Shown piece by piece: positions 44,438 to 53,598 of a DNA stretch of 64,000 bases. The translations under genes and the position numbers were made by a program. How positions within the stretch are numbered: the stretch's first letter is position 1; each line of letters starts with the position of its first letter. The stretch covers positions 50,984 to 114,983 of the forward strand of contig DAOOJE010000007.1 of assembly GCA_035384965.1 (NCBI GenBank), written 5' to 3'. The notes beneath the pieces were generated by a model. The model did no database searches and was not told where the DNA came from. It saw nothing but the letters and a program-made list of their open reading frames with translations. This DNA is from JAAYVZ01 sp035384965. GTDB taxonomy: Bacteria > Acidobacteriota > Thermoanaerobaculia > Thermoanaerobaculales > Thermoanaerobaculaceae.

Positions 44438-45147
44438 GCGAGACTCCTCGGGTCGGGCGTGCGGGCCAGGGCCAGCACTCTGACCTCGGTGGCGCCGGCG
44501 TGCCGCAGCGCGCGGGTGCACGCGGCGGCGGTCGCCCCGGTGGTGACAACGTCGTCGACGAGCAAAATGCTCCCGCCGGCGCGGCGGGCGACCGCGAACC
44601 GGCGCGAGGACAGGCGTAGCCTCTCGCTGCGTGCCTGTCCGACCTGCGGTGCGCCGGCGCCCCGGCGCAGCGGACTCCGAACCGGCGCGCCGAGACGCGC
44701 GGCCAGCTCCCGGGCCAGCAGCTCGGCCTGGTTGAAACCGCGTTGCAACCGGCGCCACCAGTGCATCGGCACCCCCACCACGAAGGCCGGGAGCGGCCAG
44801 CCGGCGGCGCGGAAGGCGTCCTCCAGCAGCGCGGCGAGCGGCGCGGCCAACTCGTCCCGGCGGCCCTGCTTGAGCAGCAGCACCAGGTCGCGGAGGATAC
44901 CGGCGTACGGGCCGACACTGGCGGCGGCGTCCCACGGCGGCGGGGCGTCGCGGCAGGCCAGGCACGGCCCGGGGACGGCGAGGTCGGGCCGCCCGCAGCG
45001 CGGGCACGGCTCGCCCTCGTGCTGCACGACTGCCTGCCAGCAGGCCGCGCAGACACCCCCCGCCGCGCCGGCGCCCAGCGGCTCGCCGCAGCGCCCGCAG
45101 GCGGCGGGGAGGAACGTGCTGGCCAGCGCCGAAGCCAGGCTCGCCAC
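44434..45147 (-). CDS. ComF-family amidophosphoribosyltransferase-like protein
   Basis: This is a ComF/GntX-like protein of 237 aa with an N-terminal zinc-ribbon-like part (CGRCGEP, CAACW, CPRCGRP, CLACR) and a C-terminal phosphoribosyltransferase fold with the PRPP motif SILLVDDVVTTGATAAAC. Partner motifs include GVPMHWWRRLQRGFNQAELLAREL, seen in ComF proteins. ComF works in DNA uptake during competence in some bacteria; the presence of type IV pilus genes nearby is compatible, but the gene is also found in non-competent species. Start GTG 45147. Confidence 0.88.
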   Translation of the reverse strand: MASLASALASTFLPAACGRCGEPLGAGAAGGVCAACWQAVVQHEGEPCPRCGRPDLAVPGPCLACRDAPPPWDAAASVGPYAGILRDLVLLLKQGRRDELAAPLAALLEDAFRAAGWPLPAFVVGVPMHWWRRLQRGFNQAELLARELAARLGAPVRSPLRRGAGAPQVGQARSERLRLSSRRFAVARRAGGSILLVDDVVTTGATAAACTRALRHAGATEVRVLALARTPDPRSLA

Positions 45148-45235
45148 GCGGCAAGTCTACCCTGCGGTCCGCTCGCGAGGCGGGCCGGCCAACGGTCGCG
45201 CCGACGCCGCCGTATACTCTGCGCAGGAGGGCTCC

Positions 45236-45775
45236 ATGAGGGTGGTGCTGGCAGTGGCGATGGCAACGCTCGTGGTCGGGGCCGCCCAGGCCCAGGTGGC
45301 CTGGGTCGGCGCATCGGCGGGGACGAGCTTCGAGTACAAGACACCGGCCGCGCCGGACCGGACCTGGAAGCACCGCAACGACCCGACGCCGTCGCTACTG
45401 GTCGTGCTGCCGCTCGAGGAGGGCGTGCGGTTTCGCCTGTCGGCGGGCGACATCCCCTACGAGCTGCAGCTGCTCACCGGCCGGGCGAAGTGCACGCTGC
45501 GGCGCTACACGCTCGGCATCGACTACACGTTCGACGGAAGGTCGGGGGAGACCGTGATTCTGGCCGGCCTGGGCGGCTACCGACTCGACGCCGACACGGG
45601 ACGTGTTCCCAGTTCGATGGAGGCCACCAAGCTCGGCTACTACGTCGGGGTCGGCGAGTGGTACACGCTGTCGCGGCGCTGGCGGCTGATCGGCGAGGTG
45701 GCGATGCACCGCTCCGAAAACGAGGGCAGGCCGACCATCGTGACCGCCACGGCTGGCCTGGCGTTCAGTTTCTGA
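45236..45775 (+). CDS. Predicted outer-membrane beta-barrel protein, 179 aa
   Basis: There is a signal peptide (MRVVLAVAMATLVVGAAQAQ, cleavage after AQAQ). The mature part is a small barrel of alternating strands (VAWVGASAGTSFEYK, YTLGIDYTFDG, GETVILAGLGGYRL, KLGYYVGVGEWYTL) ending in a strand with C-terminal Phe (TATAGLAFSF), the usual outer-membrane insertion signal. No specific family. GGAGGG lies 5 bases upstream of the ATG and a possible -10 TATACT at 45213-45218. It continues directly into a 117-aa gene. Confidence 0.8.
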   Translation: MRVVLAVAMATLVVGAAQAQVAWVGASAGTSFEYKTPAAPDRTWKHRNDPTPSLLVVLPLEEGVRFRLSAGDIPYELQLLTGRAKCTLRRYTLGIDYTFDGRSGETVILAGLGGYRLDADTGRVPSSMEATKLGYYVGVGEWYTLSRRWRLIGEVAMHRSENEGRPTIVTATAGLAFSF

Positions 45776-45776
45776 G

Positions 45777-46130
45777 ATGCCGCACGTCATTCGCGCTGGC
45801 AGGGCCGACCTCGCCGCCGCCTGGAAGGGGCTGCCCGAGGGGCCGTGGCGCTGGGGCCATGCGGTGGCGAAGCTCGAGGGTTGCTTCCTGGCTCGGGACG
45901 AGCGGTCCCTGCTGCTGGTCGGCGTGGTGGTGGAGTTCGGCCGCCCCCTGCACGTGCTGGTCCTGGTTTCCGTGCGAGAGAACGAGACGGCGGTCCGACT
46001 GTGGCCAGCGCTCCCGGTCGAGCGTACGGAGGCGGTGAAGCGGCTCGTGGCCCGCGTCGCCTCGGAGCTGCAGGCCTTCGGCGCCGGCGAGATTCGCACC
46101 ACGAACCTCGCGCCGGGCGCCGGCGAATGA
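45777..46130 (+). CDS. Hypothetical protein, 117 aa
   Basis: No family recognised. It starts at an ATG one base after the stop of the barrel protein gene, suggesting translational coupling. Sequence alternates strand-like segments (SLLLVGVVVEFGRPLHVLVLVSV) with a C-terminal helix (EAVKRLVARVASELQAFG). No signal peptide or membrane segment clear enough to call. A cytoplasmic alpha/beta protein is likely. Confidence 0.6.
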   Translation: MPHVIRAGRADLAAAWKGLPEGPWRWGHAVAKLEGCFLARDERSLLLVGVVVEFGRPLHVLVLVSVRENETAVRLWPALPVERTEAVKRLVARVASELQAFGAGEIRTTNLAPGAGE

Positions 46131-46152
46131 GCCGGCCGCCGGCCGGAGCAGG

Positions 46153-46662
46153 TCACTCGGGGCTGCGCTCGGTCTCGAGCTGGCGCTGGCGGCTCGAACT
46201 CTGGATGTTCTGGATCTGGTCGCGGATGCCGGTGACGGCGTCGGGCGGGCGGTTGGTGACGGCCGTCCTGGCCGCGCTGTCGAGGTGCCGCCTGGCCGCG
46301 AGCCGGTGGGCGTCGTCCCCGCCCGGCCCGGCCGCCAGCAGCTCCACCGCGGCGCTCCTCAGACTGGTGGCGACATGGTGCTCGGCGGTCCCGGGGCGGG
46401 TTCCGGCGGTCCAGGAGGCGGCGGTCTCGGCGGCCTGGCGGAGCTCGCCGGCGGGGAGGGAGGGTGCCTCGAGGAGGCTGCGGAGCCGGTCGATCATCGC
46501 CCGCGCCGCGTCGGGGTCGAACGCCCTGGCCTCGACGTTTTCCGTGTTCGCCAGGGTCACGGTGCGCACCGCCTGCATGTCCTCCTTGGCGTGGTGGCTG
46601 AAGAGATAGACGACGATCGCGACGGCGATCAGCAGGCTCACGAGACCGAGCGTTCCCCGCAT
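46153..46662 (-). CDS. Membrane-anchored hypothetical protein, 169 aa
   Basis: One N-terminal hydrophobic helix (GLVSLLIAVAIVVYLF, residues about 5-22), followed by a predicted periplasmic or cytoplasmic helical domain rich in Ala, Arg and Glu (MIDRLRSLLEAPSLPAGELRQAAET; LRSAAVELLAAGPGGDDAHRLAARRHLDSAAR) and a Gln/Ser/Arg tail. No known family. GGAGGTG precedes ATG 46662. It is convergent with the 117-aa gene. Confidence 0.65.
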   Translation of the reverse strand: MRGTLGLVSLLIAVAIVVYLFSHHAKEDMQAVRTVTLANTENVEARAFDPDAARAMIDRLRSLLEAPSLPAGELRQAAETAASWTAGTRPGTAEHHVATSLRSAAVELLAAGPGGDDAHRLAARRHLDSAARTAVTNRPPDAVTGIRDQIQNIQSSSRQRQLETERSPE

Positions 46663-46820
46663 GCCCACCTCCGCGCTCAGCTTACACCTTCCGGTGCCGG
46701 TCGACACCGCCCGGGGCGCGGGGTGTCCTCCAGGAAGGACGATGCGGGGCGCGGCCGCGGGGTGCAGGCCGCGGGGTCCCTGGCACGGTGGTTGCTTGTG
46801 TTGAGAACAGGAGGTGTGTC

Positions 46821-47759
46821 ATGGCTCGCAAGTTCGCAACTCTGGTAATGGCGGTGCTGGCAGCGGGAGCGGTCCAGGCGCGGGAGCTGACCTGGAGCTA
46901 CGTGATTCCGGCGGCAGCCAACAAGGCGGGCCTGAACGGCACTGACTGGCACACCGACCTGACGATTTACAACCCGCAGAATCACACGCTGCCCATCGTC
47001 ATGCAGTTCATGCCGGCGGGGCGCGACAACTCGGGCCGGCTGCCGACCATCGAGTTCGACGTCTACGCCTGGGAGACCCTCAACCTCTGGGACGTGCTGG
47101 GTCCGAAGGGGTTCAACCAGCGCGGCCAGACCGGGGCGATCTGGGTGCGCGTGGACGAGCTGAAGCGCAGTTGCTCCGGCACTGCCGTGGAGTGCCATTT
47201 CGCGCTCACCTCGCGAACCTACACCCTCAACCCGAGCGGCGGGGCCGGGGAGTACGGGCAGGCCACGCCGGGGTTCCCGACCAACCTGCCGATGGTCGAC
47301 GGCTACATGACCTACCTGCCGCAGCTCATGGACGACAAGGACTTCCGCACCAACGCCGGGCTCGTGTCGTTGACCGACGGCTTCGTGACCGTGCGCTTCG
47401 ACCTGCAGAAGCCCAACGGCGACATCATCCACACCCGCGACGTGCTGGTGCCGCCGTACGGGCAGACGCAGTGGCGCCTCGACCGGTCGGTCACGGGCGG
47501 GACGCTCGCGGCCTACATCGTGGGGGGCCCCAGCACCGCCGCCGTCGTGCCCTATGCCTCGGTGGTCAACAACGTCACGGGCGATGCGGTTTACGTCGAG
47601 GCGCACATGACCACGGTCGGCTACCCGACCCCGGCTGCTCAGGTCGCCTCTGCTGCAACCCGAGGCGTGAGCGAGTTCCCCGGACGCGAGATCGTGCCCG
47701 GTACGGTGGTCGAGCGGCAGCAGCGCGAGCGGGCTCTCACCGCGCCCAGCCTGGATTGA
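46821..47759 (+). CDS. Secreted protein of unknown family, 312 aa
   Basis: There is a signal peptide (MARKFATLVMAVLAAGAVQA), then a beta-rich mature domain (ELTWSYVIPAAANKAGLNGTDWHTDLTIYN; TLPIVMQFMPAGRD; IEFDVYAWETLNLWDVLG; TGAIWVRVDELK). Its pattern of strands recalls bacterial secreted Ig-like domains. AGGAGGTG precedes the ATG by 4-5 bases, one of the best ribosome-binding sites in the window. Two Cys lie near residue 115 (SCSGTAVEC). Function unknown. Confidence 0.75.
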   Translation: MARKFATLVMAVLAAGAVQARELTWSYVIPAAANKAGLNGTDWHTDLTIYNPQNHTLPIVMQFMPAGRDNSGRLPTIEFDVYAWETLNLWDVLGPKGFNQRGQTGAIWVRVDELKRSCSGTAVECHFALTSRTYTLNPSGGAGEYGQATPGFPTNLPMVDGYMTYLPQLMDDKDFRTNAGLVSLTDGFVTVRFDLQKPNGDIIHTRDVLVPPYGQTQWRLDRSVTGGTLAAYIVGGPSTAAVVPYASVVNNVTGDAVYVEAHMTTVGYPTPAAQVASAATRGVSEFPGREIVPGTVVERQQRERALTAPSLD

Positions 47760-47795
47760 CGCGCGCGGGGGCCACCCCAGCGCTGAAGGAAAGCG

Positions 47796-49786
47796 ATGCG
47801 TGGCCATTCGCGGCGGGTTGTCGCACTGTGTGGTGGATTGTTGTTGGCCGCTGCGGGGTCCGCGGCGCCGGCGCCGGAACGCGGACCGCTGGTGCAAAAG
47901 CTGCTCGATCTACCGCTCACCTTCGAGGAGAATCGGGGACAAACGGAAAGTGAAGTGAGGTTCATCGCGCGCGGCCCCGCCTGCTCGGTGCTGGCGGGGG
48001 CAGGGGGCATGACGTTCGTGATGAGGGAGGCGGGTGAAGCTGGGCTGCCCGATCCGGCAGCCCAGGACGGCGCAGCGCCCTCCCCTCGGGCGAGCCGGGT
48101 CGACGGCGACCGGTGGCGGATGGTGCAGATGCGGTGGCTGGGCGGTGGTCAGGCCGGGGGGTTCGAGGCCCTCGATCAGCGCCCGTCCCGCAGCCACTAT
48201 CTGCGCGGCAACGACTCCTCGGCGTGGGTCACAGACGCGCCGCAGTCCGCGCGCACGCGCCTGCTCGGCGTCTGGCCCGGTGTGGACGTGGAGCTGTACG
48301 GCAACGGGCGCCATCTCGAGTTCGACCTCGTCGTGGATCCCGGAGCAGAAACCTCCGGGCTCGGTGTCGAGCTCGTCGGGGTGGAGGGCGTAGAGCTCGA
48401 TGCCGGAAGCGGTGACGCGGTCGTGCGCTTCGGTGCGAGCGAGCTCCGACTTCGCAAGCCGATCGCGTGGGAGGAGCTGGACGGCGACAGGCGCCGGCTG
48501 GCCGTCGACTACGACCTCACGGGGCGGCAGGTACGCTTCGTGGTGGCCGGGCGCAACGAGAGGGCGCGGCTGGTCATCGACCCGGCGGTCGAGCTTTCGA
48601 CGTACCTCGGGGGCACGGGCGAAGACGCGGTGACCGGATTGGCTCTCGACGCTGCGGGCGCGATCTACGTGACCGGCTACACGGTCGCCACCGACTTCCC
48701 GCTCGCGAACGCCATGCAAGCCGAGCGGCGAGTGGACTCGGACGTCTTCGTGACCAAGCTGTCACCCGCCGGAGACGCGTTGGTCTACTCCACGTACCTC
48801 GGGGGGAGCGCGCCGACTGGGGGAACGGGATCGCCGTGGACGGCGCGGGCTCGGCGTACGTGACCGGGACCACGAGATCTCGCGACTTCCCGCTGCACAA
48901 CTCTCTCCAGGGTGCATCCGCCGGTGGCGCGGATGCGTTCGTGGTCAAGCTCACACCGGCCGGGGACGCGCTGGCCTACTCGACGTTGCTCGGTGGCAGC
49001 CGGGATGACGGGAGGAATGCGATCGCCGTGGATGCCGCTGGAGCGGCGTACGTGGTCGGCGTGACCTGGTCGCGCGATTTTCCTTTGCAGCGTCCGTTGC
49101 AGGCCACGTTTGGCGGCCGCACCGATGCCTTCGCGGCCAAGCTCGCACCGGCCGGCGACACCCTCGTCTATGCGAGCTATCTCGGCGACCGCCACCACGA
49201 GCGCGCACGAGGCGTTGCGGTTGACGCGGACGGGGCGGCGTACGTGACCGGCAGAGCCGAGTCCCGGAGTTTTCCCTTCCAGGTGATCATCGACAAACTG
49301 CGACTCACCCACTACGCGGTGCCCGTGGTCAAGCTGACGCCGGACGGAAGCGTCCTCGTCCACTTCACCGCTCTCAGGGGCGACAGGCCCGACCGCGGCA
49401 ACGCCATTGCCGTGGACAGCACCGGTGCTGCATATGTGGCCGGAGTCGCGCTCGTTCGCTTCCAACTCCTCAATGCCGAGGATTCCGGCCCGATTCGTAG
49501 CACGACTTTTGCCGCCTTTGTCGCCAAGCTCAAGCCGGCGGGCGATGAGCTGGCCTACCTGACGCATCTGGATGGCCGGGACGACGAGACGGCGATGGCG
49601 GTTGCCGTCGACGCCGCCGGGGTGGCTCACGTCGGGGGCACCACGTCGTCGTGGGACTTCCCGCTCGCCAAGCCGCTCCAGAACCGGCAGCGCAGCGTGC
49701 GGGAGGGTTTCGTGGCGAGGATCGTCGGCCCGGCGGCGGAAAAGCCAGAGCTTGCGGTCGCGGCATCTACCTCTGCCGGGCCCTGA
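47796..49786 (+). pseudogene. SBBP beta-propeller repeat protein gene interrupted by a -1 frameshift near 48812
   Basis: This is a secreted protein of the SBBP (beta-propeller repeat) group. The first part (ATG 47796) has a signal peptide, a 270-residue N-terminal region with the LTFEENRGQTESEVRF motif typical of these proteins, and a first repeat (STYLGGTGEDAVTGLALDAAGAIYVTGYTVATDFPL). After YLGGS the frame runs into unrelated residues and stops at 48863. The missing continuation is in another frame from about 48812: GNGIAVDGAGSAYVTGTTRSRDFPL and several further repeats to 49786. One lost G in AGCGCGCC would explain it. Rejoined, the product would be about 663 aa. It may be a real mutation or an assembly error. 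Confidence 0.8.
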
Positions 49787-49876
49787 AGCACAGCGCCGAG
49801 GTGGGTGTGCGCCGGCCGTGCCGGGGTGAGCACGGCTGGCGCCATTCCCGAACACCTGCTTTGCTAAGATACGGTC

Positions 49877-51028
49877 ATGTTGTGCGCGGTGGGGCCGACC
49901 GGCAAGCGGGCGCTCGTGGCGGTCGTGGATCTGCAAGTGCGGGCACAGGTCGAGGCTGTTCTCGGCCCGTACTTCGACGCCGCGTCGCTGCTCGCTGTCC
50001 AGCCACCTGCGGACCTGCTGGAGGGCGTGATCGCGGCGGCGCCGGACCTGGCGTTCGTGGATGCCGACTTCCCCGGTTTCGGCGTCGAGGCGCTGGAGCA
50101 ACTGCGCACCCGACCGGAGCTCGAGGGGTTGTATCTCGTGGTGCTGGCGGCGCCGGCGCGGCTGGCACCGCTCCTCGAACACTCGCTCTACTGCGCCGAC
50201 GACCTGCTCCTGGTGCCTGTGCAGGACATCGAGCTGGCGGCGCGGGTGCGCATGGCGGTCAGCCGCGTGCTGGCGCGCTACGAGCGGCGGCAGCAGGTGC
50301 GGGCGCTGGAGGACCTCCAGCAGCGGCAGCGCGAGTTCCTGTCGGTGGTTTCCCACGAGATCCGCACTCCGCTGTCGGCGATCATGTCCTCGGCCAACAT
50401 CCTGCGGCGTTACGGACGGGAGCGCCCGGACTCCGTGGAGAAGTTCTCGACCGTCATCCAGCAGGAGGGGAAGCGGCTCACCCGCCTCATCAACAACCTC
50501 CTCGACCTGGCCAAGATCGAGGCCGGCGAGGTGGAGTGGAGGTTCGTCCCCACCGCGCTCGCGGAGGTTCTCTCGCTGGTCCGCGACTCGTTCGCGGCGC
50601 TGGTCGGGGAGCGGCATCTCGAGCTGGCCGTCGAGCCCGCGAGCGCTCCTGAGACGGTGGAGCTGGACCGCGACAAGATCATTCAAGTGCTGGTCAACTT
50701 GCTGTCCAACGCCGTCAAGCACTCGCCGGAAGGCTCGACCGTGACGCTGCGCTGCGAGACGCGCGAGGGCGGGGGGGTACGCTTCGAGGTCGAGGACCAG
50801 GGGTCGGGAATCCCGCCGGGGCAGGAGGAGCGCATCTTCGAGCGTTTCCAGCAGCTCGAGGTGGGCGACGAGCGGACCGGCACGGGGCTCGGGTTGACCA
50901 TCTCGCGGCACATCGTGGAGCGACACGGAGGCCGCATTTGGGCAACTTCGGCACCGGGCGGCGGCGCGCTGTTCATCGTCGAGCTGCCGGCGGCACCGCC
51001 GGCGGGGGCGGACAATGGTCCAGTTTGA
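49877..51028 (+). CDS. Sensor histidine kinase with degenerate N-terminal receiver-like domain
   Basis: This protein has 383 aa and no membrane helices. Residues 10-130 look like a receiver domain (VAVVDLQVRAQVEAVL; FVDADFPGFGVEAL with the Asp at about 58), but the conserved Lys position reads LLLVPVQD and the acidic pair is reduced, so signalling competence is doubtful. HisKA follows with the phospho-His in SVVSHEIRTPLSAIMSS near residue 160, then a HATPase with N-box LVNLLSNAVKHSPEG, G1 EDQGSGIPPGQEERIF and G2 GTGLGLTISRHIV. The gene overlaps the MglA-kinase fusion by 14 bases and a stand-alone receiver follows; the set looks like one signalling operon. Confidence 0.9.
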   Translation: MLCAVGPTGKRALVAVVDLQVRAQVEAVLGPYFDAASLLAVQPPADLLEGVIAAAPDLAFVDADFPGFGVEALEQLRTRPELEGLYLVVLAAPARLAPLLEHSLYCADDLLLVPVQDIELAARVRMAVSRVLARYERRQQVRALEDLQQRQREFLSVVSHEIRTPLSAIMSSANILRRYGRERPDSVEKFSTVIQQEGKRLTRLINNLLDLAKIEAGEVEWRFVPTALAEVLSLVRDSFAALVGERHLELAVEPASAPETVELDRDKIIQVLVNLLSNAVKHSPEGSTVTLRCETREGGGVRFEVEDQGSGIPPGQEERIFERFQQLEVGDERTGTGLGLTISRHIVERHGGRIWATSAPGGGALFIVELPAAPPAGADNGPV

Positions 51029-53192
51029 CAACCAGTACCGGCAGGTCAAGCTCAAGATCGTCTACTACGGTCCCGGGCTGTGCGGCAAGACGACCTGCCT
51101 GCAGTACATCCACCGCGTCACCGACCCGCAGCGCCGGACCAAGCTGTACGCCCTCAACACCGCCTCCGACCGCACCTTGTTCTTCGACTTGCTTTCGCTC
51201 GACCTCGGCCGGGTCCGCGGCTACCGGGTGGCGCTGCAGCTGTACACGGTGCCGGGCCAGGTGCAGTACAACGCGACCCGGCGGGCGGTCCTGGCGGGCG
51301 CGGACGGGGTGGTCTTCGTGGCCGACTCGCAGCGCTCGAAGGCGAGGGAGAACGAGGAAAGCCTCGCCAACCTGTTGGATAACCTGAAGGCGAACGGGCT
51401 GGATGCGGACACGCTCCCGATCGTGCTGCACTACAACAAGCGCGACCTGCCGGAGGTGCTGTCGCGGGCCGAGCTCGACCGGCTCGTCAACCCGAAGGGG
51501 TGGAGAGTGTTCGAGACCGTCGCGACGCTCGGCGGCGGGGTGATGGAGGGGTTCGCGGCCATCACCGAGGCGACGGTGATGTCGGTGGCGGACCGGCTGG
51601 GGCTGTCCGGGCAGCCGGAAACGATCAAACGCCTGGCCGGCAACGTGCGCACCGCCCTGCAACCGCTGCTGCCCCGCGCGACGGCGCAGGCCGTGGAGGC
51701 GCCGGTCGTGATCCGTCCGGCGGGGAAGGCCGACGCCCTCACCCCGGACGAGCTGGTGGCCGACGCAGTGCGCGCCAACGTCGCCATGGGCGAACTCTCG
51801 ACCCGCCTCGACACCCTCTCGGGCGAGCTCGCCCGCAGGGTCAAGGCGCTCCACTCCGTCGCCGAGTTCGGCCACCTCATGTCGCTGGCTCGCGAACCGG
51901 AAGACGTGACTGTGGCGTTCTTCGAGCGCTTCCAGCGGGAGCTGCGGGTCAACGCCGGCACGCTCATGGTGATGCGCGAGGAGGGCGAGCTGCTCGAGGT
52001 CATGCGCAAGGGGCTGGCCGCCGACCCCATGAGCCAGCCCGACGCGCGGGGCGAGGTGCCGGCCCGCATGGTGATCGCGTCGCGCCAGCCCGTCCTGGCT
52101 CAGCTCGAGGAGCTGGAGCCGGCCCAGGTCCTGGCCTCGCCGTGGCTCGACGAGGCCCGCTCGCTGGGGTTCGTGTCCGCGCTCGCGGTGCCGTTGATCG
52201 CCCAGGATCGCCCGGTGGGGCTGGTCACCGCGTACGCCGACTCGACCCGCGGGCAGATCGAGGACGAGGAGCTGGAGCTCGCGACGGTGCTGGCCGCCAG
52301 CGCCGCGGTGGCGCTCGCCAACGCGCGGGCCTGGCGGTCGCTCGAGCAGATCAACCGCAGCCTCGAAGGGGCGGTGGCGGAGCGCACGCGCGAACTCGAG
52401 GCCGCGCTGGGGCGCGTGCAGGCGCTGGCCAACCAGCTCGAGGATCGCAACCTCGAGCTCGAAGGGGCCAACCGGCAGCTGCGCGACCTCGAGCGGCTCA
52501 AGGGCGACCTGCTGAGTCGCATCGCGCACGAACTCAACACGCCGGTCACCGCCATCCAGACCGCGGCGCGCATCCTGGGACGCTACGGCGAGGTGCCGCC
52601 GGACAAGGCCGCCAAGTTCGTGGAGATCATCAGCCAGGAGTCAGGGAGGCTGGCGGAGCTCATCGCCTCGGCGCTGCAGGCGGCGGTGCTCGGGGTCGGA
52701 GAGGGACGGCCGCAGGCGCAGGCGATCCCGCTCGCCGACCTGCTCAAGCGCGTGCTCGCCCCCCTGCGCGGCGAAATCGCCGAGCGCAAGCTGACACTGC
52801 AAGTCAAGATCGCGGCCGGGCTCGAAAAGCTGTGGGGCGAAGCGGAACAGCTCGAGGCGGCGCTGCGGGCGATCGTCAAGAACGCGGTGGAGTTCAACCG
52901 CGAGGGCGGAAGCGTGACGATCATCGCCCGCCCGGTGCGGCGGAGCGGGCCGGCGATGGTCGAGCTGCGGGTCGAGGACACCGGCGTCGGCATCTCGCCC
53001 GAGGACCTGCCCCACCTCACCGAGGTGTTCTGGCAAGGCGGCAACGTCCTGACGAGCAAGCCGAGAGGGCTGGGGCTCGGGCTCGCCGTGGCCCGGCGGG
53101 TGGTGGACAACCACAGGGGCGTGCTGGACATCACGTCCGAGCCGGGGAAGGGCACGGTGGCGAGCCTGCTGCTGCCGGCCGCCGAGGTGTAG
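51015..53192 (+). CDS. MglA-type small GTPase - GAF - histidine kinase fusion, 725 aa
   Basis: This is a soluble fusion. Residues 1-195 match MglA: Walker A GPGLCGKTT (19-27), Arg53 in DRTLFFD, the MglA-type switch YTVPGQ with Thr78 and Gln82, and NKRD (141-144). The residues that act in GTP hydrolysis in Myxococcus MglA (Arg53, Gln82) are kept. A GAF domain spans about 275-440 (ALHSVAEFGHLMSLA to LAASAAVALANARA), then a coiled coil (EGAVAERTRELEAALGRVQ) and HisKA with the phospho-His in SRIAHELNTPVTA (about 504). HATPase has N-box AIVKNAVEFN, G1 EDTGVGISPEDLP and GLGLGLAVARRVV. Start ATG 51015 overlaps the upstream kinase gene by 14 bases. GTP state probably gates kinase activity; inferred. 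Confidence 0.95.
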   Translation: MVQFDNQYRQVKLKIVYYGPGLCGKTTCLQYIHRVTDPQRRTKLYALNTASDRTLFFDLLSLDLGRVRGYRVALQLYTVPGQVQYNATRRAVLAGADGVVFVADSQRSKARENEESLANLLDNLKANGLDADTLPIVLHYNKRDLPEVLSRAELDRLVNPKGWRVFETVATLGGGVMEGFAAITEATVMSVADRLGLSGQPETIKRLAGNVRTALQPLLPRATAQAVEAPVVIRPAGKADALTPDELVADAVRANVAMGELSTRLDTLSGELARRVKALHSVAEFGHLMSLAREPEDVTVAFFERFQRELRVNAGTLMVMREEGELLEVMRKGLAADPMSQPDARGEVPARMVIASRQPVLAQLEELEPAQVLASPWLDEARSLGFVSALAVPLIAQDRPVGLVTAYADSTRGQIEDEELELATVLAASAAVALANARAWRSLEQINRSLEGAVAERTRELEAALGRVQALANQLEDRNLELEGANRQLRDLERLKGDLLSRIAHELNTPVTAIQTAARILGRYGEVPPDKAAKFVEIISQESGRLAELIASALQAAVLGVGEGRPQAQAIPLADLLKRVLAPLRGEIAERKLTLQVKIAAGLEKLWGEAEQLEAALRAIVKNAVEFNREGGSVTIIARPVRRSGPAMVELRVEDTGVGISPEDLPHLTEVFWQGGNVLTSKPRGLGLGLAVARRVVDNHRGVLDITSEPGKGTVASLLLPAAEV

Positions 53193-53195
53193 GGC

Positions 53196-53594
53196 GTGGC
53201 CGCCGGAGCCGGCGCGGCGCCGCCGCTGGTGCTGCTGGTGGACGACGAACCCAACATTCGCGAGACGCTGTCGTTCATGCTCGAGATGGAAGGCTTTGCC
53301 GTGGCAACGGCGGAAGACGGTCGGCGGGGGCTCGAGCTGGCGCAGCGCCTGCGGCCGCCGGTCATGCTGCTGGACGCGATGCTGCCCGAGCTGGACGGGT
53401 TTTCGGTGTGCCGCCAGCTCAAGGCCGACGAGGGCACGGCGGCGACGCGCGTCATCATGCTGACCGCGCTCGGACAGCGGACCGACCGCGAGCGCGCCCT
53501 CGCGGCGGGGGCCGACTTCTACGTGTCGAAGCCGTTCGACGAGGACGAGCTGCTGGCTCTCTTGCGGCGCCTCGTCGCGGCCCGGGAAACGTGA
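53196..53594 (+). CDS. Stand-alone response regulator (receiver only), 132 aa
   Basis: This is a CheY-type receiver with no output domain. The acidic pair is in VLLVDDEPNIRETL, the phospho-acceptor Asp in VMLLDAMLPELDG (about residue 60), the Thr in IMLTALG and the Lys in YVSKPFDEDEL; all are present, so it should be phosphorylatable. It starts with GTG three bases after the MglA-kinase gene, which suggests it is that kinase's partner. An ATP-grasp gene follows 4 bases later. Confidence 0.92.
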   Translation: MAAGAGAAPPLVLLVDDEPNIRETLSFMLEMEGFAVATAEDGRRGLELAQRLRPPVMLLDAMLPELDGFSVCRQLKADEGTAATRVIMLTALGQRTDRERALAAGADFYVSKPFDEDELLALLRRLVAARET

Positions 53595-53598
53595 GCCG

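Noticed and set aside
49842..49870. Promoter with -10 TAAGAT (49865-49870) before the receiver-kinase gene
   Set aside because: There is no acceptable -35 element, and the -10 lies only 7 bases before the start codon.
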